DNA from: Paraescarpia echinospica
Lineage: Eukaryota; Annelida; Polychaeta; Sabellida; Siboglinidae
Length of the DNA stretch: 64,000 bases
Direction of reading: 5' to 3'
NCBI GenBank assembly: GCA_020002185.1
Contig: CM034541.1
Coordinates: forward strand, 47,635,064-47,699,063
Below, one piece after another: positions 61,201 through 64,000 of the stretch. The notes under the pieces were generated by a model. That model was not told the DNA's origin, did not search any database, and saw only the letters and a program-made list of their open reading frames with translations. The first letter of the stretch is position 1, and each line of letters starts with the position of its first letter. The translations under genes were made by a program, and so were the position numbers.

Positions 61201-61777
61201 CCAGTCCTCGTCTTGACGCGGTACTGGCAAACTGTGAGAAGATCACACTGTGTTGTGTCGTATGTCTACGCATATATGAATAATAAACACTGCTGATAAT
61301 TAGGATACTGGGAAGTTTGTTATTGGTAGGTTAACATTTCAATACCGCATCTGCTATCGATGTTTGTTTTCAGTGCTTCGAATGTATCCATTAGAAATGC
61401 AAACGTGTTGCTTAGACGCGGAAATATAACCCCTCGCATACATTGTGAAATTTATTATGCGAAGTATGCTATGTTAATAAAAGGTATTATATCTCGAAGA
61501 AATACAAATGTTTGAAACTTGGGAGTTTAACGCATATAACAATACGATAGAACCGATTTATATAAACAATCGCCGTGTCGCTATGTAACTGTTTAAATAT
61601 TGACATATAAATATTCCCAATCACGATGATCTACCAAAAAATTTAAATGCACGACAAGAATACTTGTGTTGTGAAAATACATAAGGAATGGTTAAAGTAC
61701 CTACCTGCAGCAGACGGGTGCATTTGGCCAAACAGGAAGCCGATCAACGCTAGGCACGCGAGTCGTGGAGTAGTCAT
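57613..61777 (-). CDS. secreted protein with two tandem PLAT domains (5 exons)
   Basis: Exons 61777-61705, 61231-61093, 60050-59845, 58369-58234 and 57820-57613 join in consistent phases (1, 2, 1, 2) to 253 residues plus TAG. Residues 1-24 (MTTPRLACLALIGFLFGQMH...) form a signal peptide. PLAT1 spans about 26-137 (YRVKTRTG ... IRLYG ... LRIKHNNAGVGPAWYLRYV ... FSCNKWL). PLAT2 spans about 140-250 (YRMRIYTG ... IRL ... FTLHNNAGNGPSWYLRRV ... CNCWMF). Each domain is split by an intron at the same place, so PLAT2 probably arose by exon-pair duplication. PLAT folds bind lipid or proteins; no enzyme domain is attached. A TATA box, an in-frame ATG and AATAAA are present. No lesion was found. Confidence 0.85.
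57960..58210 (+). repeat. CA/CCCACA microsatellite in PLAT intron 4
   Basis: Mixed CACCCGCC, CGCACACA and pure (CA)n between exons 5 and 4. It corresponds to 412-1036 of copy A. Confidence 0.9.
58234..58369 (-). CDS. PLAT gene exon 4
   Basis: 136 nt between CTGATTCAG and GGCTC|GTAAGT. It encodes TRYRMRIYTGFQAAAGTNAQ and VRIRL, the first half of PLAT2 with the typical Y.V...TG....GT.A.V.I.L pattern. Confidence 0.85.
58370..59844. other. PLAT intron 3
   Basis: No exon. It has tRNA-like SINE words (GCGGTGGTGTAGTGTTTAGA near 59028) and a CCTAACCATAAACCTAACAA / CCTAGCCCTAATCC stretch at 59220-59305. Most of it matches 1177-2445 of copy A. Confidence 0.6.
59845..60050 (-). CDS. PLAT gene exon 3
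   Basis: 206 nt. The acceptor is CCCACGTAG, preceded by a pyrimidine-rich tract; it is the only acceptor that gives matching phase and aligns with the PLAT2 split. The donor is TCAA|GTAAGT. It encodes FNYFTITCPCLGCLRKLRIK, HNNAGVGPAWYLRYVSVRR and FSCNKWL. Copy A lacks this exon entirely. Confidence 0.82.
60051..61092. other. PLAT intron 2
   Basis: No coding exon. A (GA)n run lies at 60950-60972. Most of it matches 2450-3250 in copy A. Confidence 0.6.
61093..61231 (-). CDS. PLAT gene exon 2
   Basis: 139 nt between CTTCTCACAG and TCGGG|GTGAGA. It encodes CQYRVKTRTGTQTFAASKAI and ASIRLYGSDANCWW, the first half of PLAT1. Confidence 0.85.
61705..61777 (-). CDS. PLAT gene exon 1 (signal peptide)
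   Basis: ATG at 61775-61777, context CCAAGAGATGAC. 24 codons and one base before the donor G|GTAGGT. It encodes a hydrophobic core LACLALIGFLFG and a small-residue end (SAA) suited to signal peptidase. Confidence 0.82.
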
Positions 61778-61845
61778 CTCTTGGCCGGAGAAGATCTTCG
61801 AGTGTGACTCTCTTCAAGTTCGTAGCGTTGTGTACAGCAACCTGA

Positions 61846-61853
61846 TATATATA
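61846..61853 (-). promoter_or_regulatory. TATA box of the PLAT gene
   Basis: TATATATA on the minus strand within GGGTATATATATCAGG, about 70 bp before the ATG. A shorter TATATA is kept at 4003-4008 in the pseudogene copy. Confidence 0.6.
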
Positions 61854-62188
61854 CCCGCATGATTTACACTCGGAATTGTCTCCGTAGCTACATCGTCATA
61901 TTTCGCTATTGTGACAACGAGGTAACGCTGACGAAACAGGCCAACTGGCAAGCTGCCATGTCCAGGCAAACCAGTGAATTTTTTTGTCATTGACTTATGT
62001 TAAGATGTATTTTTAAAATAGTTTAATTTACACGCACTACGCGCACTTACGTGAAAACAGCTTTTGTACATCGCTGTAGCAAAAGTTATAAAAAACAACA
62101 TTGACACAGTTGAGTCTAAATGTTTCATAAACAAATTGTTGGAGGTGTCTCTGCCTTCTCAGCGTCTATATTTGCATCAGTACTTTAA

Positions 62189-62260
62189 AGGGAAACAAAA
62201 GGCAATAGTGTGGGCCTACACATGACAGAGATAATGCTATCAAACCATTTGTAAGTACAG
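62189..62260 (+). mobile_element. Kolobok-type terminus (one end only)
   Basis: After TTAA (62185-62188) comes AGGGAAACAAAAGGCAATAG and TGTGGGCC..., similar to the ends of the element at 28126-33681 (AGGAAAACAAAAGGCAACGT). No matching right end was seen before the gap. Confidence 0.55.
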
Positions 62261-62587
62261 TTAAAAATATAACATCTGTGGTTTACCTATAATGTATATT
62301 CAAAATAGAAGAATCTAGTGAAATCTCCCAGTTCCCGGCAGCTGTTACAATGTCAACCAATGATTAATTGTATATATATTTCGATGGCCTTGTATTAACA
62401 ATTGTTGACACGACACAGTCTTGTTTTTTTATTTAGCCTTTTTTAAAGGATGAATTACCTGACCAGTAACATGTTTTGAACGATCAACACATTGGAATTA
62501 ACTACAGTGAAAAACGTGGCATACTGCCTCCATAGCTGCAGTCATCTTTCAAAGGCGCAAACAACTGACAACGGATACATAAATACC

Positions 62588-62790
62588 GTCTCCAGGGTGG
62601 CGCAGTGGGGTAGCTTGGCGAACGGTTTCACACTTACCAATATTTATGGGATTCTGAAATGAACGAAATATATTTTTTCTGTAGGTTGCATCTATCATCT
62701 TGTGGTTGGCCTAATTGGTACTACAAACGCATTTATGAGACAACGGTTTCGTTGCGGTGCAAGAGTGGATCGAAGGTAGTAACATACACT
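62588..62790 (+). mobile_element. tRNA-like SINE heads (candidates)
   Basis: Two A-box-like motifs occur: GGGTGGCGCAGTGGGGTAGC near 62595, and TTGGCCTAATTGG at 62706-62718 followed by a weak B box (GGATCGAA) near 62767. No functional tRNA structure is evident. Confidence 0.28.
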
Positions 62791-63435
62791 TACCAATTCT
62801 CCAAGACACCGTACTGAGCCGATGAAGCTCCGACGAAAAATCTCCAACACCACCCTCTCCCCCGTCTTCCTTTGACAAGATCCGAGACAGCGCAACGATA
62901 CAGCGCGATATGGGAAGCGTGCTGAACAGATGATGAATCTCGCCGAATTAAAACAAAGTTGGCAAGTACAGTAACGCAACAGTGCAATTTCAACGGGAAT
63001 ATCCTGGTCAGCTTTTGTAGTCAGCAGTTATATTTACTTCTACAAACCACTTCTTCATCTAGAAACAACCGTAATCAAGTCACAAAATTTGCTATATCAT
63101 GCACTCACAAAACAGGCATACAGCAATGAATATTATTAACACTAACACCCATTAGAGACCATTATATTCCATACATGAATATCTTGTCAAAACCACATGC
63201 AAGTTATTTTCTCTCACTGTCTAAGAACAAAGTTTGTTTTGTGGCGTATACGAACATCAATGTGAAGAAACTAGCATCATTTGGTTGCAAAATGCATTTT
63301 CTCGTTCGTTCATATATGAAGAACCAAAAATTTAAAAACAAGATGAACTATCAAATAACACTTTATATTTGGCAGGCTTTGGGTTTAGGAGAATGAAAAC
63401 TATAGGCTTTTTAAGTGAAAGCTACTTCTAACCAG
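62791..63435. other. no feature recognised
   Basis: Short open frames only (up to 94 codons on minus, 62695-62979) without domain, splice or promoter support. Confidence 0.45.
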
Positions 63436-63518
63436 AGAGAGAGGTAGGGAGGGAGGTAGGGAGGGAGGGAGGGAGGGAGGGAGGAAGGGAGGGAGGGAGG
63501 GAAGGAGGGAGGGGGAGA
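63436..63518 (+). repeat. GGGA/GGTA microsatellite
   Basis: About 80 bp of GAGGGAGGTAGGGAGGGAGG-type repeats at the gap edge. The G-runs could form G-quadruplexes. Confidence 0.93.
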
Positions 63519-64000
63519 NNNNNNNNNNNNNNNNNNNNNNNNNNNNNNNNNNNNNNNNNNNNNNNNNNNNNNNNNNNNNNNNNNNNNNNNNNNNNNNNNN
63601 NNNNNNNNNNNNNNNNNNNNNNNNNNNNNNNNNNNNNNNNNNNNNNNNNNNNNNNNNNNNNNNNNNNNNNNNNNNNNNNNNNNNNNNNNNNNNNNNNNNN
63701 NNNNNNNNNNNNNNNNNNNNNNNNNNNNNNNNNNNNNNNNNNNNNNNNNNNNNNNNNNNNNNNNNNNNNNNNNNNNNNNNNNNNNNNNNNNNNNNNNNNN
63801 NNNNNNNNNNNNNNNNNNNNNNNNNNNNNNNNNNNNNNNNNNNNNNNNNNNNNNNNNNNNNNNNNNNNNNNNNNNNNNNNNNNNNNNNNNNNNNNNNNNN
63901 NNNNNNNNNNNNNNNNNNNNNNNNNNNNNNNNNNNNNNNNNNNNNNNNNNNNNNNNNNNNNNNNNNNNNNNNNNNNNNNNNNNNNNNNNNNNNNNNNNNN
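63519..64000. other. assembly gap to the window end
   Basis: Run of N, 482 bases within the window. Confidence 0.99.

Larger units (their letters stand above)
54700..62185 (+). repeat. segmental duplication, copy B (partner 1-4320)
   Basis: Same order and orientation as copy A but with the full PLAT gene. Similarity is lost at 62185-62189, where a Kolobok-type terminus (TTAA then AGGGAAACAAAAGGC) begins. In copy A the homologous sequence continues past that point (about 4300). Confidence 0.9.

Overview
This is a window of a repeat-rich animal genome. Eukaryotic features include phase-matched spliced genes, TATA boxes and AATAAA signals, LINE, Gypsy and Penelope retroelements, Kolobok and Polinton DNA elements, and kilobases of minisatellite. 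The mix suggests a marine invertebrate, but the sequence does not identify the species. No rRNA or intact tRNA gene, CRISPR array or bacterial operon was seen. Two assembly gaps are present (44313-45312 and 63519-64000).

Layout. 1-4320 is copy A of a diverged direct segmental duplication; copy B is 54700-62185. Both carry the end of a 43-bp minisatellite, long CA-rich repeats and a minus-strand gene for a secreted protein with two PLAT domains. Copy B has all five exons in matching splice phase (57613-61777). Copy A is a pseudogene. 4570-26165 is mostly repeats: LINE and hAT pieces, a 50-bp E-box minisatellite, a Kolobok relic, a 94-bp minisatellite, a truncated Gypsy element inserted against a LINE tail, an RTE LINE, a 416-bp tandem repeat, a GA microsatellite and a Penelope-like tail.

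26550-44312 (minus) holds three exons that fit one DEG/ENaC-family channel gene. The intron between 27695 and 43105 was about 395 bp. It is now 15.4 kb because a Polinton/Maverick element (27904-42911) inserted there, with about 107-bp inverted termini and a perfect 6-bp target duplication (GACGTT). The Polinton carries decayed NADAR-domain, packaging ATPase, small capsid-associated, integrase, penton-like and adenain-like protease genes. A 5.56-kb Kolobok element (28126-33681, TTAA target sites, THAP transposase plus a P2X7-C-terminus-like gene) is inserted into the left subterminal repeats of the Polinton. The order of events is therefore readable: channel gene, then Polinton, then Kolobok, then decay.

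46893-54745 is a 7.9-kb array of about 183 copies of the 43-bp repeat, with a 1,414-bp higher-order period at its right end. The window ends with copy B, a solitary Kolobok-type terminus, SINE-like heads and a GGGA microsatellite running into a gap.

The PLAT gene and the DEG/ENaC gene are the only likely functional genes. A single Ly6/uPAR-like exon (45734-45831) may belong to a third. Nearly everything else is mobile or satellite DNA.
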